This document shows positions 27,435 to 37,544 of a stretch of 64,000 nt of DNA, in pieces. A program made the translations under genes and the position numbers. The notes under the pieces were generated by a model, which made no database searches, was not told the DNA's origin, and saw only the letters and a program-made list of their open reading frames with translations. Positions within the stretch are counted from its first letter, which is position 1; every line of letters begins with the position of its first letter. The stretch comes from an uncultured Bacteroidota bacterium (GTDB taxonomy: Bacteria > Bacteroidota > Bacteroidia > Bacteroidales > SZUA-534), in the NCBI GenBank assembly GCA_946414435.1, contig CAMKOM010000002.1, positions 186,001-250,000 of the forward strand. Reading direction: 5' to 3'.

Positions 27435-28081
27435 CGATTGCCAAATATTCGTGTTAAATTATTGAATATGATTTGTTTGAGGTCGTCAATGCTTACATTT
27501 CTCAATGCTGCCGCAAAATTATAAATATCGCTGATATTCATCTCCTTTGTGTCGGTTTCCAAGAATATGCAATCGTTTGGAATTGCTTTGAAAACATCTT
27601 GTAATTTGTTGTTTTTGAGCAGATTCGCTCCAAACGAAAGCATTGTGCCGTGTGTCAGAAGTTGGTAAGCTGTGTGACTGTTGCCGTTGAATCCGTGAAA
27701 GATGAATGTTGTGGCCGATTCGTTTTTTATAACTTGTAGAAAGTCGGAATATGCTCTCACGCAATGGATTATCAATGGCAGACGGTATCGTTTAGCAATA
27801 TCGAGTTGTGTTTCGAAAATGTTCATTTGCAGACTAATGCTGGTGTCGATAGCGCGGTCGATGCCTGTTTCGCCTATGGCGGCGATTTGGCTGTTGCAAC
27901 ACCAGTTTTCAATCGATTCAATCGTTTGCTGATGGTCGCATTTTCCTATTTTCCACGGGTGCAGTCCGGCTGAAACAAACGTGCCGTTAAGGACAGCGTC
28001 AAAATTGTCAATGTTCACTAATTCAACGCCACAATTCTTGGCCGTGTGGGTGTGAATGTTGACAAATGGAGTCTGCATCAT
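27416..28081 (-). CDS. TatD family metal-dependent hydrolase
   Basis: 221 residues, a little short for the family (about 255). His10 and His12 (NIHTHT), Glu in GETGID, His in IIHCVRAYSDF and HGFNGN, and Asp in LETDTKE supply the metal ligands of the TatD TIM barrel. Members act as DNases or D-aminoacyl-tRNA deacylases; the substrate of this one cannot be read. It overlaps the upstream thioesterase by 4 bases (ATGA) and the downstream tcdA by 19, so all three are coupled. Confidence 0.9.
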   Translation of the reverse strand: MMQTPFVNIHTHTAKNCGVELVNIDNFDAVLNGTFVSAGLHPWKIGKCDHQQTIESIENWCCNSQIAAIGETGIDRAIDTSISLQMNIFETQLDIAKRYRLPLIIHCVRAYSDFLQVIKNESATTFIFHGFNGNSHTAYQLLTHGTMLSFGANLLKNNKLQDVFKAIPNDCIFLETDTKEMNISDIYNFAAALRNVSIDDLKQIIFNNLTRIFGNRWTTIG

Positions 28082-28473
28082 TCAAAATATTGGTCGAGCT
28101 CGGGAGCGCGTGACAATTTTCCGTCAACAGTTACCACAGTTGTGATAGTTGCGTCGGCGCAGACCTGACGTTCAGGCAGCAGCAGTATCTTTTGATGGAA
28201 TAGCATTTTAAAGCCGTCGCGCTCGGCGGTGGTGGTTACAACAAACTCGTCGCGGCTGCGAAGCGGGTGTTTGTAACGGATATCGACGCGGGCTACAACC
28301 ACATAGATGTTTTTTTCTACAAGTTCGGCAAAGCTGATGCCACGTTCGATGCACATCTCATGGCGTGCGTGTTCAAAATAATGCTGATAGTTGGCGTTGT
28401 TCACAATGCCTTCCATATCGCATTCGTAGTCGCGAACTTTCAATTTTAGTTCGTGTGTCTTGTTGTTTTCCAT
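28078..28473 (-). CDS. Acyl-CoA thioesterase, 4-hydroxybenzoyl-CoA thioesterase (YbgC) type
   Basis: 131 residues, one hotdog domain. RDYECDMEGIVNNANYQHYFEHAR (14-37) carries the catalytic Asp19 and the family NxxYxxYFEHAR pattern. It hydrolyses acyl-CoA; the chain length is not predictable. It is the first gene of an overlapping operon with tatD and tcdA. The first ATG is used. Confidence 0.9.
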   Translation of the reverse strand: MENNKTHELKLKVRDYECDMEGIVNNANYQHYFEHARHEMCIERGISFAELVEKNIYVVVARVDIRYKHPLRSRDEFVVTTTAERDGFKMLFHQKILLLPERQVCADATITTVVTVDGKLSRAPELDQYFE

Positions 28474-28595
28474 TGCTTTATAAAGTGTTTATAAAAAAAC
28501 AGCACAAAATTAAATTTTTTTGGGCTATCGTTTGCAGTCACGTAAAAGTCAGTGTCATAAAGAAATAAATCGTCACATTATTGTTAAATAGAATC

Positions 28596-28606
28596 ATGCA
28601 AACGTT
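28596..28606 (-). promoter_or_regulatory. Copy of the 11-base motif AACGTTTGCAT
   Basis: Exact reverse copy of the motif found upstream of the 221-residue gene (15276-15442). It lies about 60 bases before the predicted start of the candidate RNA. Confidence 0.35.
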
Positions 28607-28658
28607 ATACTAAAAACTGATTTTTAGGCAGTTGCGACATACGGGTGTATATTTGCAT

Positions 28659-28769
28659 CGCAATCGGGAAGAAAAAGGTTCCCGATTTCAAAACAAGAGT
28701 TTAGTGGTTATTACGTGGTATTAGTTGTGGGCGAGTTTGCTGAAAAGCAGCTCGCTTTTTTTTTGTTGA
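28659..28769 (+). ncRNA. Candidate small RNA of about 100 bases
   Basis: A -7 box TATATTTG (28648-28655) precedes an independent transcription unit without a convincing ORF. A perfect 9-bp stem AATCGGGAA / TTCCCGATT opens the transcript at 28662-28687, then a 45-base unpaired region follows. It closes with a strong terminator, GCGAG...TGCT-GAAA-AGCA...CTCGC, and a T9 run (28731-28764). Either a free sRNA or a leader RNA is possible, but the next plus-strand gene is over 1 kb away, which favours a free RNA. No known RNA family could be assigned. It converges with the DUF2027-Smr gene. The rest of 28474-28816 holds no gene that I can support. Confidence 0.5.
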
Positions 28770-28816
28770 ATGACACAATATTGCCACTTGCTTTGGTTTC
28801 AGATCGGAGTTTGGTC

Positions 28817-29917
28817 TCAAAAAATCCTCACCAGCGTTGCGCCATAGCCATACTCTTTGAACGAGGCGTCTTGATAATCAAGTTTTTTCTTCATGCGGTC
28901 GAGTTCCTTGCGGATTTCGAGTTTCAGTACACCGGCACCCACACCGTGGATGAAAACAATCTTTTTGATGCCCTTGCGCATAGCGTTGTCGAGTTCTTCG
29001 CGGAATTTACGCATTTGAATTTCAAGCATTTCGCTATTGCTTAGGCCGCGAAAATCGTCAAGCAGTTCGTGAATGTGCAGGTCAACTTCCACAATCTGCG
29101 ATTGAATGGCCTTGCCCGACTTAAATTCTTTATGTTCAGTCTTCTCGCCTTTGAGCTTTTCCGCCATCACCTTTTTGAAGTCCTTGTCGGTCATGTTCTC
29201 GACAGAGTCAGCGGCTGCGTGTTCGTCAATCAGCGCAATCATCATCGCATTTTTGTCGAAAAACTCGTTTTTCACAAACGAAGCCTCTTTGTAGAATTTC
29301 ACAGGGTTCAGCTCGATGGTTCGTGAAAGCGGTTCTTTGACCTTGAAACTGCCTTTCTTGTAGAAAGTTAGATGGAATGTGTAGGCGGGAATCGAGTTTA
29401 CATTGTCCATTGCCAAAGTCGAAAACTGCACTTTTGTATTGGCTTCGAGCACGCCCACAGCCTCCGATTCGCTTTGCTCGTCGGCATCAGTGGCCACAAT
29501 GCTGTAGAGTACGTTGTAGTTGCTGTCGTTGATTAGGTAGATGTCGAAGCCCTGATGGTTCGATTTCTGCACAAATGCGAGATACTCACGCAGATAGTCG
29601 GCATTTTCTTTGTCGATGGCCACCATAGGGTAGAAGATATCGGAGAGCGAAATGGGTGCTGACACGGTTTCTTCCGGCTCGTCCGTATCTGCCGTAACAG
29701 ACTGTGGCTTAGGCTTTTCACTCTTGTTTTCAGCCGATGAACCACGCAGGCGGCTGTCGGCTGCCGACTCAATTACAACCAATTCGCTCACAGGTGTCGG
29801 CACTTCGAAATCGTCATCGTTCAGCACCATAACACTCTGGCGGTCAATTATTTTTACAACTGTACCACCACCCACATCGTTCAAAAAACGCACTTTGTCG
29901 CCAACTTTTACGTTCAT
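28817..29917 (-). CDS. DUF2027 protein with C-terminal Smr domain
   Basis: 366 residues. The N-terminal 50 residues (MNVKVGDKVRFLNDVGGGTVVKI) look like a small barrel, the central DUF2027 region is beta-rich, and the last 90 residues form an Smr domain (VDLHIHELLDDF, then IKKIVFIHGVGAGVLKLEI). Smr domains are nicking endonucleases in MutS2 and in ribosome-rescue factors; this Bacteroidetes architecture has no assigned function. Divergent from queA. Confidence 0.88.
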   Translation of the reverse strand: MNVKVGDKVRFLNDVGGGTVVKIIDRQSVMVLNDDDFEVPTPVSELVVIESAADSRLRGSSAENKSEKPKPQSVTADTDEPEETVSAPISLSDIFYPMVAIDKENADYLREYLAFVQKSNHQGFDIYLINDSNYNVLYSIVATDADEQSESEAVGVLEANTKVQFSTLAMDNVNSIPAYTFHLTFYKKGSFKVKEPLSRTIELNPVKFYKEASFVKNEFFDKNAMMIALIDEHAAADSVENMTDKDFKKVMAEKLKGEKTEHKEFKSGKAIQSQIVEVDLHIHELLDDFRGLSNSEMLEIQMRKFREELDNAMRKGIKKIVFIHGVGAGVLKLEIRKELDRMKKKLDYQDASFKEYGYGATLVRIF

Positions 29918-30014
29918 AGCATTCTATTTTTAAAAAGTGTGCAAAGTTAGTTAATTTTGCCGTGTGTTGGCACGATTATTCATTGTGCTATGCAATTTAT
30001 AACTGATTGATATA

Positions 30015-31229
30015 ATGATTGTTCCGTCCGATTTATCGATTTCCGATTTCAACTATCCGCTTCCCGACGAGCGTATTGCAAAGTACCCTTTGGCCGAACG
30101 CGATCAGTCTAAATTGTTGGTATACAACAATGGCGACATTACTGAAGATGTGTTCCGCAACTTGGCGGCGCATCTTGATGCCGATTCGGTGATTGTGACC
30201 AACAACACGAAGGTCATTCGCGCCCGGATGGAATTTTTCAAAGATTCGGGTGCGCGGATTGAAATTTTCTGTCTTGAACCGCACGAACCTGCCGAATATA
30301 GTACAATGTTCAGTCAGACAGATAGTTGCGTGTGGCTTTGCTACGTGGGCAACAGCAAAAAATGGAAAAACGGACCGCTGACAAAGCAGATTGGCAACGG
30401 CCAGAAATCAACCACGCTGAGCATAACTCGCGTCGGTACCGACCGCGATGCGCAACTGATTCGTTTTGAATGGGATAACCCTAACGTTGCTTTCGGCGAG
30501 ATTGTCGATTGGGCAGGGCAGATTCCCATTCCGCCGTACCTGAACCGCAAATCGGAAGCCATTGACGATGTGCGCTACCAGACAATCTATTCGGCTGAAA
30601 AGGGCTCGGTGGCGGCACCAACGGCAGGGCTGCACTTCACGCAGGCTGTTTTCGATTCTTTGAAGGCCAAAGGTATTGAGCATCTGAACGTTACGCTGCA
30701 CGTTGGCGCGGGAACGTTCAAGCCTGTGCAGACCGAAACCATCGGTGAGCACCCAATGCACATTGAGCATTTTGTGTTGTCGGACGAGATTCTTAAACCG
30801 CTGTGCGACAATAAGAAAAAGGTGGTTGCCGTGGGCACAACAACCGTGCGCACGCTCGAAAGTATGTACTGGATGGGCGTGAAAGCCAAACTCGGACTCG
30901 AAAATCCGCTCGATTTGGGCCAATGGGAAGCCTACTCTCTGCCCGATACCGTAGCTGTTGCCGATGCCTTTGCCGCGCTTTTCGACTTACTTCATCAATC
31001 TGGACACCAAGAACTTACAGCCAGCACTTGCATAATGATTGCGCCAGGCTACCAATACAAGGTTGTCGATAACCTGATTACCAACTTCCACCAGCCGCAA
31101 AGCACTCTGCTTCTGCTAGTTTCGGCGCTCATCGGCGATAACTGGCACCGCGTTTACGACTACGCGCTCGCTCACGATTTCCGCTTCTTGAGTTACGGTG
31201 ACAGTTGTCTACTGAAGGTTGGAAAGTAA
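30015..31229 (+). CDS. queA: S-adenosylmethionine:tRNA ribosyltransferase-isomerase
   Basis: 404 residues, longer than the usual 340-360. Segments LSISDFNYPLPDERIAKYPL, GSVAAPTAGLHFT, LHVGAGTFKPV and TTTVRTLES are diagnostic. It adds the epoxycyclopentane-diol ring to preQ1 in tRNA wobble position 34, the penultimate queuosine step. The extra length is spread through the first third. Third tRNA-modification gene of the window, beside tsaE and tcdA. Confidence 0.95.
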   Translation: MIVPSDLSISDFNYPLPDERIAKYPLAERDQSKLLVYNNGDITEDVFRNLAAHLDADSVIVTNNTKVIRARMEFFKDSGARIEIFCLEPHEPAEYSTMFSQTDSCVWLCYVGNSKKWKNGPLTKQIGNGQKSTTLSITRVGTDRDAQLIRFEWDNPNVAFGEIVDWAGQIPIPPYLNRKSEAIDDVRYQTIYSAEKGSVAAPTAGLHFTQAVFDSLKAKGIEHLNVTLHVGAGTFKPVQTETIGEHPMHIEHFVLSDEILKPLCDNKKKVVAVGTTTVRTLESMYWMGVKAKLGLENPLDLGQWEAYSLPDTVAVADAFAALFDLLHQSGHQELTASTCIMIAPGYQYKVVDNLITNFHQPQSTLLLLVSALIGDNWHRVYDYALAHDFRFLSYGDSCLLKVGK

Positions 31230-31433
31230 ACTATTTATTTCGCACATATAATAATAGTAGTGATAAGAAATGCTGCATTCTATTTGTAATAGATTGTAAA
31301 TTAATGTAATAAATGCGATTGAATTTGGCCGCATAAAGATGTTCCTCCCGATATTTTTTATCAATAATTGGTAATTTTATAGAAGTAGCTGAAATTTAAT
31401 TGTAGATTTGAAACGGAAAAATGTAAGGATTTT

Positions 31434-32072
31434 ATGAAATCAAAAAAATACATACTCTTGATTATCTGTTTTCTGGCAGTTGCTTTTGCCAATGCGCAGG
31501 ATACCATTATGCTGATGAAAGGCAAACGTATTGCTGTGAGCAACAGTAGGATAGAGGTTACATCCAAGGGCAATACGGTGGTAAGCTACCAAAACGCCAA
31601 AGGCAAGACCAAAAGCAAACACATCGACAAAATTTTCTCAGTATCAAACGATTCTGGCGAACAAGTCCTTTACGTACCCGACACTGCTGCTGAAGAACCA
31701 AGTGTAGAGAACATGCGAGCTTTCCTTCGGGGCAAAGCTGATTTTAGGGAAGGATTCTGTTGGGGTTTTTATGCTGGTGGTGTGGCTGCTATGGCTGCTG
31801 GTGTGGTTATTCCAACATTGAAATTCAAAGTTGGTAGTAACAATGCCGAAATACCAATTGGCATGGTAGTGCCATTCGGCTACATTTTTGTTGTGGGAAA
31901 CACAACCAAGTCAGTCGAGAAACTAAAAGCCGCCAACCCCAATCTGTCTGACAATGAGTACTATATTTTTGGCGCACAGGCTGCCATAAGCCAAAAGCGT
32001 ATGCGCGATGGCGCGTTGGGAGTTCTTACTGGCGGTGTCATCTGGATTGTGGCCGCAAGTATAAGCGATTAA
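31434..32072 (+). CDS. Secreted or membrane protein of unknown function
   Basis: 212 residues. A signal peptide (KYILLIICFLAVAFANA) is followed by a 90-residue beta-rich part (DTIMLMKGKRIAVSNSRIEVTSKGNTVVSY) and then by two hydrophobic stretches (about 108-122 and 132-153), with a further one at the C terminus. I cannot name a family. It ends 7 bases before recN, so it may be co-transcribed with it, without functional link. The 204 bases before it (31230-31433) hold only AT-rich sequence. Confidence 0.65.
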   Translation: MKSKKYILLIICFLAVAFANAQDTIMLMKGKRIAVSNSRIEVTSKGNTVVSYQNAKGKTKSKHIDKIFSVSNDSGEQVLYVPDTAAEEPSVENMRAFLRGKADFREGFCWGFYAGGVAAMAAGVVIPTLKFKVGSNNAEIPIGMVVPFGYIFVVGNTTKSVEKLKAANPNLSDNEYYIFGAQAAISQKRMRDGALGVLTGGVIWIVAASISD

Positions 32073-32079
32073 ACGGGGT

Positions 32080-33735
32080 ATGCTGCATCAGATTCATATA
32101 CAGAACTATGCGCTCATCGACGAGCTGACAGTCAGTTTCGACGAAGGCTTTTCGACGCTCACGGGCGAAACCGGTGCGGGTAAGTCGATTCTGCTTGGCG
32201 CACTGATGCTGGCTCTGGGCAACCGCGCCGACACCACTGCCATTGGCAATGCGGGGCAGAAATGCGTGGTTGAAGCCACTTTCAATGTCAAGCCGTATCA
32301 CCTTGAAAAGATTTTCGATGAACTCGACCTTGATTATCAGGACGAAACAATTGTCCGCCGCGAGTTGCTGACAAACGGAAAATCACGCGCTTTTGTCAAC
32401 GATACGCCCGTTAACCTTAACGCACTCAAAGATTTAGGTCACCATCTGATTGACATTCACTCGCAGCACGAGAATCTTGAACTGAACAACAATCAGTTTC
32501 AGTTGCGTGTGGTTGATGCGGCTGCACAAAATGCTGATTTACAGAAACAATACTCGGCCGCTTACGCAGAATACAAGCGTTTGCAGGCCGAACTTGCCGA
32601 ACTGAAGGAAAATGCACGCCAGATGTCGGCCGATTACGACTATAATCAATTCCAATACAACCAGTTAGCCGAAGCAAAACTTGATGGCGTCAATCAGGAA
32701 GAGATGGAAAACGAATTCCAGACGCTGTCGAATATTGTTGATATTCAGCAAAATCTGAACGCCGCGCTCTATGTTTTGCAAGATGGCGAACAAAACGTCT
32801 TGTCGGGACTGGCGCAAGTTAGGCAGGCCATTCAGCAGACGCAGCGCTACTTCCAAAAATCGGAAGAGTACCTGCAACGCCTTGAGCCTGTGATAATTGA
32901 AATGAAAGACTTTGCGCAGGAACTCGAGAGCGATTTGCAACGACTTGAGAATCAGCCCGAACGACTCGAAGAGTTGCGCGCCAAACTCGACCTGCTCTAC
33001 AGCCTTATGCAGAAACATCAGGCCAAAAGCGTTGACGAACTTATTGCAATTCGCAACGATTTAGAACAAAAACTCACAAAATCAGGCGATTACGAAACGT
33101 TGATTGAGCAAACCGAAAAGCAACTCAGCCAAGCCACAACGCAGTTGACCGATTTGGCAGCCAAACTGTCGGACAGCCGCCGAAAGGTTGCCGATTCGCT
33201 CTGCAAGCAGATTTGCAGCCACCTGACGGGCCTGGGAATGCCCAACGCGCAGTTGCAAATCAGCCTGACAAATACGGACACATTCACGCCCAACGGCCGC
33301 GACAGCGTCAACTTTTTGTTCACCGCCAACCGTAACCACGAACTTCAAAACATATCGAAGATTGCTTCGGGCGGCGAAATCAGTCGTTTAATGCTGAGCA
33401 TCAAGGCCATATTGTCAAAATCGGTTGCACTGCCAACCGTTATTTTCGATGAGATTGACACTGGCGTTTCAGGCGACATCGCACACAAAATGGGTGAACT
33501 TATGTCGCTGATGGCCAAGCAGATGCAAGTTATAACCATCACTCACTTGCCTCAGATTGCCGCCAAGGGTGCGGTGCAGTACCGCGTGTCGAAAAACGAC
33601 GAAGGCGGCACCACTCACACTATTGTTGACAAACTGTCTGACGCTGAACGCGTTGATGAGATTGCGCGTATGTTGAGCGGCAAAAATATCACCGCCGAGG
33701 CGCGAGAGAACGCCAAATCTCTACTAAAAGGATAA
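32080..33735 (+). CDS. recN: DNA repair protein RecN
   Basis: 551 residues, full length. Walker A GETGAGKSI near residue 29-37, a long central coiled coil (about 150-400, rich in Gln, Leu and Glu), and the C-terminal ABC signature region SGGEISRLMLSIKAIL with Walker B PTVIFDEIDTGVSG. RecN is an SMC-like ATPase of double-strand-break repair. The upstream gene ends 7 bases before the ATG. Confidence 0.97.
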   Translation: MLHQIHIQNYALIDELTVSFDEGFSTLTGETGAGKSILLGALMLALGNRADTTAIGNAGQKCVVEATFNVKPYHLEKIFDELDLDYQDETIVRRELLTNGKSRAFVNDTPVNLNALKDLGHHLIDIHSQHENLELNNNQFQLRVVDAAAQNADLQKQYSAAYAEYKRLQAELAELKENARQMSADYDYNQFQYNQLAEAKLDGVNQEEMENEFQTLSNIVDIQQNLNAALYVLQDGEQNVLSGLAQVRQAIQQTQRYFQKSEEYLQRLEPVIIEMKDFAQELESDLQRLENQPERLEELRAKLDLLYSLMQKHQAKSVDELIAIRNDLEQKLTKSGDYETLIEQTEKQLSQATTQLTDLAAKLSDSRRKVADSLCKQICSHLTGLGMPNAQLQISLTNTDTFTPNGRDSVNFLFTANRNHELQNISKIASGGEISRLMLSIKAILSKSVALPTVIFDEIDTGVSGDIAHKMGELMSLMAKQMQVITITHLPQIAAKGAVQYRVSKNDEGGTTHTIVDKLSDAERVDEIARMLSGKNITAEARENAKSLLKG

Positions 33736-33769
33736 CTCTTTATAATTCACAACTTTATACCACCTTTTT

Positions 33770-34948
33770 ATGGACAATTTCCAATTTTACAGCCCAACCG
33801 AATTCGTGTTTGGCAAGGGCACCGAAAACGAAGCTGGCAAGTACGTACGCAAGCACGGCGGTTCTAAAGTGCTGATTCACTATGGCTCAGGCTCTGTTGT
33901 AAGAACAGGTCTGCTGGATCGCGTCAAAAAATCGCTGGCGGCCGAAGGCATCGCATTCGTCGAACTTGGCGGTGTGAAACCCAATCCGCGCGACACCAAA
34001 GTGCGCGAAGGCATTGCTCTGGCAAAGGCCGAGAAGGTAGATTTCATTCTGTCGGTTGGCGGCGGCTCGTGCATTGACAGTTCGAAAGCCATTGCCGCGG
34101 GCGTCTGCTACGACGGCGATTTCTGGGATTTGTACGGCACTGGACTTGAGATTAAAAAGGCTCTGCCCGTGGGCACTGTGCTCACTATTGCCGCCGCTGG
34201 CAGCGAAGGCTCGGGCGCATCGGTCATCACTCGCGAAGACGGCCTTCTCAAGCGCGACGCCTGCTCTGACTTGCTTCGTCCGCGATTCTCAATCCTGAAC
34301 CCCGAACTCACCTGCACCCTGCCAGCCTATCAGACGGCTTGCGGTGCAACCGATATTATGGCGCACGTTTTTGAGCGCTATTTCACTAATACTGAAGAAG
34401 TTGAAGTTACTGACCGTCTTTGCGAAGCCATCCTGCTGACAATGGTCAAGGAAACGCCGCGCGTGATTGCCGACCCCAACAACTACGAAGCCCGCGCCAA
34501 CATTATGTGGGCCGGAACGGTGGCGCACAACGACATTGTTGGCGTTGGCCGCAGCCAGGACTGGAACAGCCACTGCATTGAGCACGAATTGTCGGGCTTG
34601 TACGATGTGGCTCACGGCGCAGGCTTGGCCGTGGTTATGCCTTCGTGGATGGAATTCACAATGAATCACAATGTTATGCGCTTTGCGCAGGTTGCCACTC
34701 GCGTTTGGGGGTGCCAAATGGATTTTGAGCATCCTGAAAACACCGCGCTCGCAGGCATTCGCTGCTTCCGTCGGTTCCTTTCGTCGATCGGAATGCCAAT
34801 CAACTTTGAGCAGCTTGGCGCAAAAGAGGCCGACATTCCGCTGCTGGCGAAAAAAATGGGCATCAAAGGTACAACTGGCGGCTTTGTGAAACTCACCACC
34901 TCCGATGTTGAGAGTATTCTGCAAATTGCAGTAAAGGCTACTGTTTGA
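33770..34948 (+). CDS. Iron-containing alcohol dehydrogenase (BDH/YqhD-like)
   Basis: 392 residues. Cofactor segment LSVGGGSCIDSSKAIAAG near residue 95-112 (GGGS followed by Asp). Metal ligands: Asp and His in ATDIMAHVFE, and two His in HCIEHELSGLYDVAHGAG. The N terminus MDNFQFYSPTEFVFGKGTE is typical of the butanol dehydrogenase / YqhD branch, usually NAD(P)H-dependent aldehyde reductases. Substrate not predictable. It follows recN after 34 bases and ends at a stem-loop. Confidence 0.9.
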   Translation: MDNFQFYSPTEFVFGKGTENEAGKYVRKHGGSKVLIHYGSGSVVRTGLLDRVKKSLAAEGIAFVELGGVKPNPRDTKVREGIALAKAEKVDFILSVGGGSCIDSSKAIAAGVCYDGDFWDLYGTGLEIKKALPVGTVLTIAAAGSEGSGASVITREDGLLKRDACSDLLRPRFSILNPELTCTLPAYQTACGATDIMAHVFERYFTNTEEVEVTDRLCEAILLTMVKETPRVIADPNNYEARANIMWAGTVAHNDIVGVGRSQDWNSHCIEHELSGLYDVAHGAGLAVVMPSWMEFTMNHNVMRFAQVATRVWGCQMDFEHPENTALAGIRCFRRFLSSIGMPINFEQLGAKEADIPLLAKKMGIKGTTGGFVKLTTSDVESILQIAVKATV

Positions 34949-34970
34949 GTAGGTTAAAAAACGTCTGACA

Positions 34971-35019
34971 GCGGCGGCTCGTGTTTTTTGCAAAACACGA
35001 TAAAAAATATTTGCCGCCG
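34971..35019 (+). terminator. Nested hairpin after the alcohol dehydrogenase gene
   Basis: Inner perfect 9-bp stem TCGTGTTTT / AAAACACGA with loop TTGC (34979-35000), inside an outer pair GGCGGC / GCCGCC (34973-34978 and 35013-35018). There is no T run after it, so its role as a terminator is uncertain; it might protect the 3' end. Confidence 0.45.
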
Positions 35020-35073
35020 GTGTCATTTGTAACAAAAAAGACTACTTTTACAACGTAGAAATTAAACACAGTA

Positions 35074-35208
35074 ATGATGAAAAAATATGCAGTAATTATG
35101 GTTGCTGTGGCAGCAATAGCTGTTTTGTCAGCCTGCGCTTCGTCGAAAGGCAATTGCCCGGCATACTCGCAAAACGCACAACCAACAGAGCAAATCGCGC
35201 AGCGCTAA
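35074..35208 (+). CDS. 44-residue small lipoprotein
   Basis: Too short for usual gene callers. Translation: a basic start (MMKKYA), a hydrophobic core, then the lipobox LSAC with lipid Cys at residue 21, and a 23-residue mature part with a second Cys (SSKGNCPAYSQ). The -7-like box TACTTTTA lies 25-35 bases upstream. Very short lipoproteins of this pattern are, to my memory, found in other Bacteroidetes. The role is unknown. It sits alone between the alcohol dehydrogenase and gap, followed by weak hairpins. Confidence 0.75.
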   Translation: MMKKYAVIMVAVAAIAVLSACASSKGNCPAYSQNAQPTEQIAQR

Positions 35209-35278
35209 ATAAAAAGCATCGTTCAGATGTTTTTTATTTGCGCTTTTGCGCTGACATTCTGAAAGATGTCAAACCTCA

Positions 35279-35309
35279 CCTGATTCGTTTCGAGTCGGGT
35301 TTTGTTGTT
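35279..35309 (+). terminator. Weak terminator after the small lipoprotein
   Basis: Stem CCTGATTC / GAGTCGGG (with G-T pairs), loop GTTTC, then TTTTGTTGTTT. A shorter stem and T run also occur at 35219-35236. Apart from these and the gap promoter, 35209-35497 holds no gene. Confidence 0.5.
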
Positions 35310-35396
35310 TATGGATAGCAGCTTTCAACCTCAGCATATCTAAAAAATCATCAAAATCAGTGCTTCTCGTAAAAAGAAAAAATAGATTAAATCATA

Positions 35397-35427
35397 TTTG
35401 TTTTTACAAGCCGATTATATACTTTTG
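35397..35427 (+). promoter_or_regulatory. Consensus promoter of gap
   Basis: TTTG (35397-35400), exactly 19 bases, TACTTTTG (35420-35427). It is a full match to the Bacteroidetes housekeeping consensus, giving a leader of about 65 bases. Confidence 0.85.
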
Positions 35428-35485
35428 AGCGATTTTTGAAAAGGAACAATAAAGAGATTTAAGTTTCTAATTTTTAATACTTTAA

Positions 35486-36496
<1,011 letters not shown>

Positions 36497-36516
36497 TTCA
36501 GATTTAACTAAATATG

Positions 36517-36548
36517 AAAAAGCCATCCTTTTGGGTGGCTTTTTTTTG
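36517..36548 (+). terminator. Terminator of gap
   Basis: AGCCATCC / GGGTGGCT stem with a five-base loop and a T8 run, 20 bases after the stop. Confidence 0.9.
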
Positions 36549-36793
36549 TGGATTGAAGTGAAAGTAGGGGCATATAGCTTATAGCCATATATGAAACGGC
36601 ACAACCAGTTTTTCAAAAGTTTGTATTTCTGGCAAAAAAACTTCGAAACGAGCAAAATGTCAGTTATTATATTAACCACATCGAAAACTTTTTTTAGATT
36701 TAGTGTCAAATAATTATGCAGAACTTTGAAAAAGTTGATAGTTGCATATGAAATGTGCATGAGTGAATTATTGCGTTTTAAAAACAAATCGGA

Positions 36794-37495
36794 ATGAGAG
36801 TTGTGGTTGTAATATTAAGGTGGTTGTTCATATCATTAGGCGTAATATTGTTGACGCTGAATATTTTAGCACTTACTCCAGCCCCTTTTTACATGCACCG
36901 CAGTTTGGGAGAGGACCCTATATGGAAAAAAGATACGGTAAACAGATTCAACCCAGACGCCATTATCATGTTTGGCGGTGCGGGAATGCCCTCGGAAAGT
37001 AATCTTATACGGTTGTATTATACGGCAGAGATAGCAAAGAAACTGAATAAACCAATTATACTTGTCCACCCAGAAGATTCTGTATGTCAGGCAGAAATGG
37101 CAAGATATCTTGTTAACAGTGGCGTGGTTTTCGATAGTATCATGTATATGACCGGAGGTAGCAATACGAGAGCCCAGGCGGTTTGTCTTGTCGATAGTTT
37201 CCCTCGACTCAAAAATGCTTCACTGCTAATAATTACTGCTCCCGAACATCTTTCACGAACTTTGAAATGTCTGAAAAAGTGCGATTTGAAAAGTGTTCGC
37301 GGCGTTGGTGCATTCGAAAGCACTGTCGATTTTGATCTTTCGCTCAACAAAAATAAGCTAAAAGGAAACGAAATCGTGCCTGATATTGAAAGTACTAACC
37401 TTCGGTACACGTATTGGAATTATTTGAAACTTGAAATCATTTGCTTCCGCGAATACTTTGCAACAACGTATTACTGGATAAAGAATTGGATATGA
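36794..37495 (+). CDS. DUF218 / YdcF-SanA family membrane-anchored protein
   Basis: 233 residues. One N-terminal membrane helix (about 6-28), then a DUF218 domain with DAIIMFGGAGM and the LNKPIILVHPED strand, and TGGSNTRAQAVCL. Family members affect envelope permeability and, in places, polysaccharide metabolism; the activity is unknown. It is the last plus-strand gene before the minus-strand glycan block, and is AT-rich like it. Confidence 0.85.
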   Translation: MRVVVVILRWLFISLGVILLTLNILALTPAPFYMHRSLGEDPIWKKDTVNRFNPDAIIMFGGAGMPSESNLIRLYYTAEIAKKLNKPIILVHPEDSVCQAEMARYLVNSGVVFDSIMYMTGGSNTRAQAVCLVDSFPRLKNASLLIITAPEHLSRTLKCLKKCDLKSVRGVGAFESTVDFDLSLNKNKLKGNEIVPDIESTNLRYTYWNYLKLEIICFREYFATTYYWIKNWI

Positions 37496-37544
37496 TTTAG
37501 ATGGACTAATTGTGTTGGTGGCTTGATAGGGTAGTTAATCTTCT

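Noticed and set aside
28715..29044. 109-codon plus-strand ORF after the candidate RNA
   Set aside because: It runs through the RNA terminator and then opposite the well-supported DUF2027-Smr gene.
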